From Prochlorococcus marinus str. MIT 9215 (GTDB lineage: Bacteria; Cyanobacteriota; Cyanobacteriia; PCC-6307; Cyanobiaceae), in contig CATBLW010000315.1 of assembly GCA_949486985.1 (NCBI GenBank), positions 1 through 14,878 of the forward strand: a stretch of DNA of 14,878 nucleotides. The letters run 5' to 3'. Positions 1 through 6,489 of the stretch are shown in pieces (the first letter of the stretch is position 1; each line of letters begins with the position of its first letter). A model generated the notes under the pieces. It was given only the letters and a program-made list of their open reading frames with translations. It did not search any database and was not told the DNA's origin. Both the position numbers and the translations under genes were made by a program.

Positions 1-179
1 GCAGCAGCCAGATAGAGCAAGAGTGGCGAACCCAATCCACCACTCCCCACGCACAAAACCGCAGCAGCCTTGAGACGCTTTTGACCCGCCATGCCCACTT
101 CAGGCAATGACAGATGCCTAGCGAAACGTGCTAACTCCTCGGGACTGAGATCCACATCGCGTTTGTCATCGGCATGCAT
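1..179 (-). CDS. moeB: MoeB/ThiF-type adenylyltransferase (E1-like), N-terminal part only
   Basis: This is the first 59 codons of an E1-like enzyme; the rest lies beyond the left edge of the window. The product reads MHADDKRDVDLSPEELARF and so on, with the family's N-terminal signature R-H-L-x-L-P-E-V-G (about residues 21-29) and the start of the nucleotide-binding Rossmann loop, VGSGGLGSP (about residues 44-52). MoeB/ThiF/HesA proteins adenylate the C-terminal glycine of small ubiquitin-fold sulfur carriers (MoaD, ThiS) for molybdopterin or thiamine synthesis. The ATG at 179 was chosen because the signature begins shortly after it. The frame is open further upstream, but there is no better start, and no strong Shine-Dalgarno sequence is visible. 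It lies 29 bp downstream of the JAMM protease gene on the same strand, so the two probably form an operon. MoeB, ThiF and HesA cannot be told apart from the N-terminus alone. Confidence 0.85.
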   Translation of the reverse strand, partial: MHADDKRDVDLSPEELARFARHLSLPEVGMAGQKRLKAAAVLCVGSGGLGSPLLLYLAA

Positions 180-208
180 TGGAAAAATAAGCGCCGCCAA
201 CCCTTGCG

Positions 209-712
209 CTAACAGTCTCCCAAACAAGGCACCTCACAAGGTTCAGCGGGATGATCAGCGGCCATCCACCAAGCGCGAACGCAATCAGAACCGTTGACGA
301 TCACCATCAAAGACGAAGCAACGGCCCATCGCTTGTCCAAGATTGAAGGAACAGCGTCACCGCAAGGATGCGAATGGGCACTACCCAGAACCCGCCAGTT
401 GCGTTCACGCGCCCAACGCTGGGCCTGAATCTGTTCAAGCGGATCCAAGGCAAAGCGTGAATGCCTTGAAGGCACAGGTTTCCGAGCGCAATCTGAAACA
501 ACGGAAGCCTCCGAAAGGCTCGCCATCCCAGGGGACCAAATGTTGCAACAGGGCCAAATCAATCGCACGCGCCAGTGGCTGATATTTGGTGAAGCAACTG
601 CTTGCGCTTGCTCCCCAAGCAACAGAGCACAGCCTTCCTGAGGCGCCAAAGCCAAAAGGCTGCGACGCAGAACCATCAGGCAATCGCCATCAAACTCCAA
701 CAGCCCTGGCAT
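209..712 (-). CDS. JAMM/MPN (Mov34/PAD-1) family metalloprotease-like protein
   Basis: This is a 167-residue single-domain protein. It carries a complete JAMM zinc-protease signature: a glutamate near residue 26 (QEGCALLLG), then H-S-H-P at residues 113-116, seven residues after the second His to Ser123, and Asp126 two residues on (H-x-H-x7-S-x2-D). Bacterial relatives cut extensions off the C-terminus of ubiquitin-fold sulfur-carrier proteins, exposing the Gly-Gly end that MoeB/ThiF enzymes activate. The partner moeB follows 29 bp downstream. The reading frame is open up to 847, but the ATG at 712 is preferred: it has a GGGGG tract about 8-12 bases upstream, and a longer start would overlap the divergent CAAD gene. 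The ATG at 676 is an alternative. The substrate cannot be read from this window. The role is inferred from family and neighbour; the motif is seen directly. Confidence 0.85.
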   Translation of the reverse strand: MPGLLEFDGDCLMVLRRSLLALAPQEGCALLLGEQAQAVASPNISHWRVRLIWPCCNIWSPGMASLSEASVVSDCARKPVPSRHSRFALDPLEQIQAQRWARERNWRVLGSAHSHPCGDAVPSILDKRWAVASSLMVIVNGSDCVRAWWMAADHPAEPCEVPCLGDC

Positions 713-766
713 AACCCAGCCCCCTTCGATACTGTCTGCACATCCTTTGCCATCGGTTTCGTGTTC

Positions 767-1156
767 ATGAGCGACGTCATCACCGAGACAAACGAAAGCC
801 CCAAGGCCGATACAGACCAGGGCACGAGTGCTGAAGGCACAGATCAAGGCATCAACTTCTCTGAGCGTTACAGCGAAATTTTGACTCAGGTTAACGAAGC
901 CCTAGGCAAAGTTGACTGGACTCAAATGGGTCGCATTGGCAAGGTTCTCGGGATCTTTGCTGCAGTGATCGTTGCCCAAATCTTGATCAAGGGTGTCTTG
1001 GACACAATCAACCTTCTCCCTGTCATTCCAGGCTTACTTGAGCTTCTGGGATTGGTCGTGGTTGGTCAGTGGAGCTGGCAGAACCTAACCACCAGCGAAA
1101 AACGCACCTCACTAGTCGAGAAAGTTCAAAGCTTGCGCCAAGAATATCTAGGCTGA
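767..1156 (+). CDS. CAAD-domain thylakoid membrane protein
   Basis: This 129-residue protein has a polar, acidic N-terminus (about residues 1-50), then an amphipathic stretch, two hydrophobic segments (about 57-76 and 86-101) and a charged C-terminal tail ending in SLRQEYLG. This matches the CAAD module (cyanobacterial aminoacyl-tRNA synthetase appended domain), which occurs alone or fused to some cyanobacterial tRNA synthetases and is related to plant CURT1 thylakoid-curvature proteins. Stand-alone copies are thought to sit in thylakoid membranes. The start at 767 (MSDVITETNE) was chosen because upstream codons in this frame run through the coding region of the divergent JAMM gene. The gap to that gene is 54 bp and must hold both promoters. 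A strong intrinsic terminator follows at 1187. No synthetase domain is attached here. Confidence 0.85.
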   Translation: MSDVITETNESPKADTDQGTSAEGTDQGINFSERYSEILTQVNEALGKVDWTQMGRIGKVLGIFAAVIVAQILIKGVLDTINLLPVIPGLLELLGLVVVGQWSWQNLTTSEKRTSLVEKVQSLRQEYLG

Positions 1157-1176
1157 ATCCTCTCCTAAAACCAGCT

Positions 1177-2067
1177 TCATCCGATGAGCGAAGTCAGTCT
1201 TCTCAGGCTGGCTTCGCTTTGTTTTTTGTAGCTACCGCCAAACAAATTGGCGTGATTTAGCAAGTGATAGAGGTTGTAAATCTCTATCCGTTCAATTGAA
1301 TCAACTGGAAGTGGCCATACCTCGTTGTAGGCCGCATAAAAATCTTTCGAGAAGCCACCAAAAAGCCTCGTCATCGCAAGGTCTACTTCCCGATCAGCCC
1401 ACCAAATTGCCGGATCCAACAAGACCCCCCGACCATCCCTAAGCACACTGGCATTACCGCTCCAAAGATCACCGTGAACCATGCTCGGGATCGGTTGATG
1501 GCGATCCAGCCAAGAGATCAATCTCGACAAGATCGGTTTCCAATCTTCAAGATCCAGTCCCCAATGCTTCGCTTGCTTGAGCTGAGGAATTAAACGCAGC
1601 GACACAAAGCAATCCCCCCAACCTTCGCGCCAACCCCCTGGCTGGGCACCAGCACCAATAAAGCCATCTGTTTGCCAACCAAAGCGTCCAGGGTGCGCAG
1701 CGGCAGAGGCCTGATGCAACAGTGCCAAGCCGCGACCCAAGCCATCCTCTTTTCCCCCTCGTAATTCCAACCACGGCAACAGCAATATCGACTCACCACA
1801 AACTTGCTCAACGGCCAAAGGCTCGGGCACTTCAAGGAACTCTGGATCGGCCCATGCCTTTAGTGCTCGAAGCCCCTCCGCTTCAACGCTGAGCATGGCC
1901 AGCACATCCAGCCCGCCAGTTTTTGCAAACAGGGATCGTCCATCGTCGAGCTGTAACTGCCAAGCCTGATGAATGCATCCGCCGGCGACGCAAGACACAT
2001 CCTTGATCCCCCCTCCGGCAAGAGGTCCTTGCGCTGCAACCAATCCCTGTCTCAAAAGCTGATTCAT
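1177..2067 (-). CDS. Fructosamine kinase / ketosamine-3-kinase family protein
   Basis: This 296-residue protein has the aminoglycoside-phosphotransferase-like kinase fold of fructosamine-3-kinases. Visible marks are a candidate ATP-contacting lysine in FAKTGG (K49), the family stretch GLALLHQA (113-120), the catalytic loop HGDLWSGN (198-205), the metal-binding and following stretch DPAIWWADREVDLAM (218-232) and the family C-terminus YHLLNHANLFGGSY (267-280). Such enzymes phosphorylate sugar-derived adducts on proteins or amines, which destabilises the adduct and repairs glycation; the natural substrate in cyanobacteria is not settled. The ATG at 2067 fits the family's N-terminus. The open frame continues to 2196, but that would run into the divergent crtD coding region. 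The last 16 codons contain the CAAD terminator hairpin. The gap to crtD is only 40 bp. Confidence 0.88.
   Translation of the reverse strand: MNQLLRQGLVAAQGPLAGGGIKDVSCVAGGCIHQAWQLQLDDGRSLFAKTGGLDVLAMLSVEAEGLRALKAWADPEFLEVPEPLAVEQVCGESILLLPWLELRGGKEDGLGRGLALLHQASAAAHPGRFGWQTDGFIGAGAQPGGWREGWGDCFVSLRLIPQLKQAKHWGLDLEDWKPILSRLISWLDRHQPIPSMVHGDLWSGNASVLRDGRGVLLDPAIWWADREVDLAMTRLFGGFSKDFYAAYNEVWPLPVDSIERIEIYNLYHLLNHANLFGGSYKKQSEASLRRLTSLIG
1187..1227 (+). terminator. Rho-independent terminator of the CAAD gene, inside the convergent gene's coding sequence
   Basis: An 11-bp stem pairs AGCGAAGTCAG (1187-1197) with CTGGCTTCGCT (1208-1218), with one G-U pair and a 10-base loop. It is followed by a T-rich run to 1227 (TTTGTTTTTT). 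It lies 30 bp after the CAAD stop codon on the plus strand. The same bases, read on the minus strand, encode the last residues of the fructosamine-kinase-like protein. Confidence 0.85.
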
Positions 2068-2107
2068 CTCCGCCTCGACCTTCCTGTTGCCTTGCCAGCA
2101 TGGCCCG

Positions 2108-3619
2108 ATGTCTGACCAATCGGTAATTGTGATCGGAGCCGGCATTGCCGGCCTGACGGCTGCGGCCCTCCTCGCCAAGGAGGGCGTTGATGTCACCGTT
2201 TTAGAAGCCAGCCATCAGCCGGGGGGCTGTGCCGGCAGTTTCAAGCGCGGAGCCTTCCTCTTCGATGTGGGAGCAACCCAAGTGGCCGGCCTTGAATCAG
2301 GCGGCAACCATGAACGTCTGTTCAGACATTTAAATCTGCCAATGCCCGCAGCGGAGCTGCTGGATCCAGGTTGCGTCGTTGATCTTGCCGATGGCTCTGA
2401 GCCCATTCAGATCTGGCACAATCCAGAGCTCTGGCGAGAGGAACAACAACGGCAGTTCCCTGGCAGTGATTCCTTCTGGTCGTTATGTGCCGACCTACAT
2501 CGCAGCAACTGGGCCTTTGCACGTCGTGATGCTGTGGTGCAACCACGCAGCCTTTGGGACCTTGGCCAGTTATTGCAAGCCCTTAGACCAGAGAACATCA
2601 CTGCAGGGTTACTCAGCAGGCTCACAGTCGCAGATCTTTTAAGGCTTTGCGGCTGTGGTGATGATCAACGCTTAAGACACTTCCTGGATCTACAGCTCAA
2701 GCTCTATTCCCAAGAGCCTGCTGATCGAACGGCGGCCCTCTATGGGGCCACGGTGCTGCAAATGGCCCAGGCACCTCACGGCCTCTGGCATCTGCAGGGA
2801 TCGATGCAAAAACTCAGCGAAGCCTTAAGCGATGCCATCCAGCGGGACGGTGGTCAGCTCTTGCTCAACCATCGCGTGGAACGCCTCGATGTTCCTAAGC
2901 AGGGGAGGCCTTGGAGCGTTGGCATCAAAACAGCCAATGGCAATCCGATCACCTTGAGAGCAACAGATGTGATTTGCAGCCTCCCACCCCAATGCCTAAA
3001 ACAACTCATCCCAGTTGACGACGATGTGCCCAAGGCTTACCAACAAAAACTGCAGCAACTAACGAAGCCAAGTGGCGCCCTCGTTTTCTACGGAGCCATC
3101 AAGCGGAGCTTGCTCCCCAAGGATTGCCCTGGCCATATGCAACGAGCCGCCAAGAAGCCAGGCCCCTTATTCCTCTCCATTAGTCGGGACGGCGATGGTC
3201 GCGCACCTTTGGGACAAGCCAGCCTGATTGCCAGCGTGTTCACCCCCACCTCCATCTGGATGAATCTTGAGGAGCCTGCTTATCAACAACGCAAACAGAA
3301 GGCCTTACTAGAGATCCGCCAAACCCTCGAGCGTTGGCTGGATTTCACTGCTCAAGATTGGCTGCATCAAGAACTCGCCACGCCAAGAAGTTTTGCCACC
3401 TGGACGGGGCGGCCCCAGGGAATCGTGGGTGGCCTCGGTCAGAGCCCTGCCAATTTCGGGCCGTTTGGCTTAGCCAGTCGCACGCCAATGCGCGGATTAT
3501 GGCTTTGTGGGGACTCCATCCACCCAGGCGAGGGAACAGCAGGGGTGAGCATGTCAGCGTTGATTGCCTGTCGTCAGCTGCTGGCCACGCGAGGTCAGCA
3601 GCTCAAGGTTGCGGCTTGA
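2108..3619 (+). CDS. crtD: CrtD-type FAD-dependent carotenoid desaturase/isomerase family protein
   Basis: This 503-residue flavoprotein belongs to the phytoene dehydrogenase/carotenoid isomerase superfamily. It opens with a dinucleotide-binding fold, GAGIAG (10-15), an acidic Glu33 at the end of the second strand, and the PGG motif (39-41). It closes with the family's C-terminal FAD signature CGDSIHPGEGTAGVS (467-481). The ending and the stretch ATQVAGLESGG resemble cyanobacterial CrtD (the C-3',4' desaturase of the myxol pathway) more than CrtH or CrtO. That assignment is from memory of the family, not a search. Marine picocyanobacteria are not known for myxol glycosides, so the substrate here is uncertain. 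The ATG at 2108 (MSDQSVIVIG) sits directly before the Rossmann fold. The 3' end overlaps the tyrA 3' end by 17 bp. Confidence 0.72.
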   Translation: MSDQSVIVIGAGIAGLTAAALLAKEGVDVTVLEASHQPGGCAGSFKRGAFLFDVGATQVAGLESGGNHERLFRHLNLPMPAAELLDPGCVVDLADGSEPIQIWHNPELWREEQQRQFPGSDSFWSLCADLHRSNWAFARRDAVVQPRSLWDLGQLLQALRPENITAGLLSRLTVADLLRLCGCGDDQRLRHFLDLQLKLYSQEPADRTAALYGATVLQMAQAPHGLWHLQGSMQKLSEALSDAIQRDGGQLLLNHRVERLDVPKQGRPWSVGIKTANGNPITLRATDVICSLPPQCLKQLIPVDDDVPKAYQQKLQQLTKPSGALVFYGAIKRSLLPKDCPGHMQRAAKKPGPLFLSISRDGDGRAPLGQASLIASVFTPTSIWMNLEEPAYQQRKQKALLEIRQTLERWLDFTAQDWLHQELATPRSFATWTGRPQGIVGGLGQSPANFGPFGLASRTPMRGLWLCGDSIHPGEGTAGVSMSALIACRQLLATRGQQLKVAA

Positions 3620-4502
3620 GGCCGTCCGAAGCAGCCAAAAACCCAGGCCGAAGCTCATGGGTGCGTTCCAACTCAGCCTGCAAAGCAGACCATTGGCCTG
3701 CAACAACAAGCGCTTCGAGCTGCTCCAGGCTCTGGCGGTAGTCCTGTAATCCGCGCAATATCGCTGCGGTGTTGGTGGCTGCCATTGCCGTTCCAAGCTG
3801 AGGATTGCCACCACCAACTCTTGTGGTGTCGGCAAATCCAGTGGAAGCGAGTGCTTTGGCGAGATCAAACACGGCGGGATCGCTTTGAGCACCTGCAGCC
3901 CGCAGCAACGCGGCACTCACCAGCACAGGCATGTGTGAAATCAGTGCGACGGCCTGATCATGACTCTCTGCATCAGCTGTCAGCCATTGGCTGCCTAAAG
4001 CCATCGCCAATTGATGCACCACCTCCAAAGCCTCAGGGTCAGTTCGATGATCAGGCGTCGCCACCCAAGGACGATGCTCAAACAGCCCTAGCAGCCCAGC
4101 TTCCACTCCCGCTTCAGCAGTGCCTGCCATGGGATGGCTGGCCACAAAGCGAGGGTGAAGTTGGCTCCAAACCTTCAACACCGGTGCTTTGACGGAACCA
4201 ACATCAGTCACAACGGCTGTTTCCGGCAAAGCGTGAAGCAACGCAGGCTCAGGGCTCAGCAGTTGAGCCAATGGCAAGGCAAGGATCACCAACTCACAAT
4301 TGGCAAGCACTTGAGGATCCGTGCTCACTTCATCAGCAAGCCCCCTGACACGAGCACGCTCAGCCGTGCTTTCACGATGCACTAAACCGTGCACATGCCA
4401 GCCAAGCGACTGCAGATCAAGGCCCAATGAACCTCCGATCAACCCCAGGCCCACAATGCCGACGGATCCTGAAAACCTTCTTTGCTGGCTCATCAATTCC
4501 AT
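3603..4502 (-). CDS. tyrA: Prephenate/arogenate dehydrogenase, tyrosine biosynthesis
   Basis: This 299-residue TyrA carries out the NAD(P)-dependent oxidative decarboxylation that leads to tyrosine. The Rossmann motif GLGLIG (18-23) is followed after the second strand by HRES (42-45); a basic residue there favours NADP, as in the arogenate-specific cyanobacterial enzymes. Other hallmarks are TDVGSVK (99-105), the catalytic His123 in SHPMAGT, the stretch DQAVALISHMPV and the C-terminal RVGGGNPQLGT. The whole layout parallels the Synechocystis arogenate dehydrogenase as I remember it. Three ATGs lie close together (4520, 4502, 4493). I prefer 4502 because AGGGG sits five bases before it; 4493 has only a weak GGA. 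A 12-bp inverted repeat lies just upstream. The gene is convergent with crtD and overlaps its last 17 bases. No terminator is visible between them. Confidence 0.9.
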   Translation of the reverse strand: MELMSQQRRFSGSVGIVGLGLIGGSLGLDLQSLGWHVHGLVHRESTAERARVRGLADEVSTDPQVLANCELVILALPLAQLLSPEPALLHALPETAVVTDVGSVKAPVLKVWSQLHPRFVASHPMAGTAEAGVEAGLLGLFEHRPWVATPDHRTDPEALEVVHQLAMALGSQWLTADAESHDQAVALISHMPVLVSAALLRAAGAQSDPAVFDLAKALASTGFADTTRVGGGNPQLGTAMAATNTAAILRGLQDYRQSLEQLEALVVAGQWSALQAELERTHELRPGFLAASDGLKPQP

Positions 4503-4512
4503 GTACACCCCT

Positions 4513-4546
4513 GACTCCATGTTGGTCGAGAGGTCAACATGGAGTC
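4513..4546. repeat. 12-bp perfect inverted repeat in the tyrA / helicase-like divergent region
   Basis: GACTCCATGTTG (4513-4524) is repeated inverted as CAACATGGAGTC (4535-4546) around a 10-base spacer. There is no T-run, so it is not a typical terminator. A further copy of TCAACAT follows at 4551-4557, 17 bases after the one at 4534-4540. In tyrA mRNA the hairpin would end about 10 bases before the preferred start codon, next to the AGGGG ribosome site. It could be an operator or an RNA hairpin affecting translation. The structure is seen directly; the role is unknown. Confidence 0.6.
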
Positions 4547-4578
4547 GTGATCAACATCGCGATCCCTAGGCTTTTCTA

Positions 4579-6024
4579 ATGCTGGAAGCCCTGACCCATC
4601 AGCAACTCAAGAACCTGCTCCAGCGGGCTCCTTCAGCCTGGCCTCATCACCTCACCCTGAGTCGCCTGGTCGCCAGAAGCCTGCGTCGACGCGATCACAC
4701 TCTCATCCAATTGGATCCGTGCAGCCCGAATGTTTGGTGGCTGGGTCTGCTCGTTCCCCTCTGCCTAGAAACCAACGGCGCCGCACTGATCCTCTCGGAT
4801 CAGCAACGCCAACATTTACTGCAGGTTGAGCTGCCAAGACTGCAGGCAGAAGGCTTCAGGCTCCCCTGCTGGGAAGGCCCCAATCCACCAACAGGTGATC
4901 AACTTTGGTTGCTCAACATCGACGGCTTGATAGAAGCCCATCAGAACAACAATCTTGGCAACCGGCAGTTAATCATTCCCGAAGCTGAACTGCTCAGCGA
5001 ACGGCTACGGCAGTCGATGACCATGGTCATCGCACCCAGAGACTGGGAACAGCTCAGACGTGCTCATCCTTCTGCAGATGCAGCTCTGCTTGAACTCCAC
5101 GAAAGAATCAGCCGCAGGCTGTTTATGCAAGCCACACGAGTTGACGCTCAAGTCAAGCTCAATGGCAACGAGATTCTGGCCCTAAAAAACCTGATGGGAC
5201 TGTTGTCTCCATCGCCAGATCCATGGCCAGCACTACTGCAAGCGAACCATGAACACTGGGCAAGTTGGGGCGAACTCGATCACCAGCTCCTGCAATGGCA
5301 ATGGCAGCTGCAACCGCTCGAACCGCTCAAAAGCCTGCCTGGCCTGCTTCGCGATCAACCGGCCTTGCTGCTCACCGGATCAGCTGAAACCACTCGCCTA
5401 CGCACCGAGTTGGACGATGCCGGTTTTCCCTCAACCGTGGTGGCTTCATTAAACGAACCCAGATGGCAAGAACCCATCCCACTGTTTGCACCGCGGCGCC
5501 AACCACTGCCTAACACCGAAATCTATGCAGACCATCTCCTCGATCAAAGTCGCAGGTTGATCCTGGGCCGCTCAGGTCTGAGCGTGGTTTTGCTCGACGA
5601 TCAGCAACTCAGGCGACAACTCACCAGTGAATTAGCAGCAGAATTTGGTCGCCGAGTCGTTCATGAAACCACTGCTCCCGAATCCAATGGTGTGGTCTGC
5701 TGTCGCTGGAGCTGGTGGCTTCAACATCACGATCAACTCCCCTTGCCCGAGCAATTGATCATCGCCTTGCTGCCTCTTGCCAGCCTGGAATCGCCCCTTA
5801 CAGCCGCAAGGGTGGAGGCCCTAAAACAACGAGGCCGCGACTGGTTCCGCGAGCTTCTATTGCCAGAAGCCCTCTGCCTGATGGCACCGGCAATCGCCCC
5901 GCTCCGAGCAAGCGGCGGACGACTCGCGATCCTTGATGGTCGACTACGGCGACGATGCTGGGGCGAACAAGTTCTCAGCAGCATCGAGCCCTGGAGACCA
6001 TTACAGCGTTTATTGCCTGACTGA
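4579..6024 (+). CDS. DinG/Rad3-type helicase-derived protein, apparently lacking ATPase motifs
   Basis: This 481-residue protein resembles the DinG branch of superfamily 2 helicases in its general layout but not in its catalytic residues. Where the Walker A loop (GxGKT/S) is expected, I see only NVWWLGLLVPLCLETNGAALILSDQQ (about 51-76). The DEAH-box position reads LIIPEAELLSERLR (131-144) instead of a DEAH-type sequence. A TSATL-like position reads LLLTGSAETT. The C-terminal segment keeps the family's layout, LPEAL (428) to ILDGRL (451-456), but the Q-x-x-G-R-x-x-R arginine motif is replaced by APAIAPLRAS. The reading frame is long, intact and uninterrupted, so it is not a decaying pseudogene. 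It may be a structural or DNA-binding relative. The start at 4579 is the first ATG after the inverted repeat, and no strong Shine-Dalgarno sequence is visible. Family assignment is from motif layout only; catalytic loss is an inference. Confidence 0.6.
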   Translation: MLEALTHQQLKNLLQRAPSAWPHHLTLSRLVARSLRRRDHTLIQLDPCSPNVWWLGLLVPLCLETNGAALILSDQQRQHLLQVELPRLQAEGFRLPCWEGPNPPTGDQLWLLNIDGLIEAHQNNNLGNRQLIIPEAELLSERLRQSMTMVIAPRDWEQLRRAHPSADAALLELHERISRRLFMQATRVDAQVKLNGNEILALKNLMGLLSPSPDPWPALLQANHEHWASWGELDHQLLQWQWQLQPLEPLKSLPGLLRDQPALLLTGSAETTRLRTELDDAGFPSTVVASLNEPRWQEPIPLFAPRRQPLPNTEIYADHLLDQSRRLILGRSGLSVVLLDDQQLRRQLTSELAAEFGRRVVHETTAPESNGVVCCRWSWWLQHHDQLPLPEQLIIALLPLASLESPLTAARVEALKQRGRDWFRELLLPEALCLMAPAIAPLRASGGRLAILDGRLRRRCWGEQVLSSIEPWRPLQRLLPD

Positions 6025-6070
6025 TTCTTCTAACTAGCCTTAGAACATTCGACACCACATGGGGAAGGGA

Positions 6071-6316
6071 ATGGGAGAAGCCCGCCGCAGAGCCAGCCAA
6101 GGCTTGCCTCCACGTCCAAAGACAAGCAAGAACAAAAAGGACAACTCCCCCAGGGTTGTCTCCTGGCTTCCGATCACCGAGAAGCAGAAGGATCAGTTTT
6201 ATGCCATCACAAGCCGAGGAGCTTGGATCGGCATCATCGGCATGGTTGTGTTCTGGATTGTTGTGCGCTTCGTCGGCCCTGCCGCTGGATGGTGGGCCCT
6301 CGCCGGTACCAAGTAA
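6071..6316 (+). CDS. DUF2839 family small membrane protein
   Basis: This 81-residue protein has a basic N-terminus (MGEARRRASQGLPPR), a conserved block WLPITEKQKDQFYAITSRGA, and one hydrophobic segment (IGIIGMVVFWIVVRFVG, about residues 52-68) followed by PAAGWWAL. This is the pattern of the cyanobacterial DUF2839 family, whose function is unknown. The ATG at 6071 is chosen because GGGGAAGG lies just before it and the family begins MGEA-K/R-R-R. The in-frame ATG at 6059 has no ribosome site and would add MGKG. It starts 46 bp after the helicase-like gene on the same strand, so co-transcription is possible. The stop codon falls in the first unit of the tandem repeats. Confidence 0.82.
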   Translation: MGEARRRASQGLPPRPKTSKNKKDNSPRVVSWLPITEKQKDQFYAITSRGAWIGIIGMVVFWIVVRFVGPAAGWWALAGTK

Positions 6317-6377
6317 CCGGCACCAAGCAACCCAAACCAAGTAACCGAAACCAAGTAACCCAAGCCCTGCAACGGAA
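6308..6377. repeat. 14-bp tandem repeat, about five units
   Basis: Units are ACCAAGTAACCGGC (6308-6321), ACCAAGCAACCCAA (6322-6335), ACCAAGTAACCGAA (6336-6349), ACCAAGTAACCCAA (6350-6363) and a degraded fifth, GCCCTGCAACGGAA (6364-6377). The first unit contains the stop codon of the DUF2839 gene, so the array appears to have grown from the gene's 3' end. No function is apparent. Confidence 0.8.
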
Positions 6378-6397
6378 AACCTGATAACGAGAAAGCT

Positions 6398-6439
6398 GAT
6401 AACTGAAAGCCCTCTGCAATGAGGGGGCTTTCAGTTATC
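6398..6439. terminator. Long hairpin between convergent DUF2839 gene and recA, probable bidirectional terminator
   Basis: GATAACTGAAAGCCC (6398-6412) pairs perfectly over 15 bp with GGGCTTTCAGTTATC (6425-6439) around a 12-base loop, in which CTC/GAG can pair further. It lies 82 bp after the DUF2839 stop and 51 bp after the recA stop. Neither side has a clean T-run, although short T tracts lie within the arms, so termination in both directions is likely but not certain. Confidence 0.65.
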
Positions 6440-6489
6440 CGTGAACTCCTGCCCTAGCCCACTCAAACGATGAACTCAGTTGCTGGTTC

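Noticed and set aside
2166..2184. CCCTCCT/AGGAGGG hairpin with 5-base loop
   Set aside because: It lies within crtD coding for ALLAKEG in the Rossmann fold, far from any gene end; probably chance from codon choice.
2068..2196. Longer N-terminus for the fructosamine kinase gene
   Set aside because: It would overlap the conserved FAD-binding start of the divergent crtD and does not resemble the kinase family.
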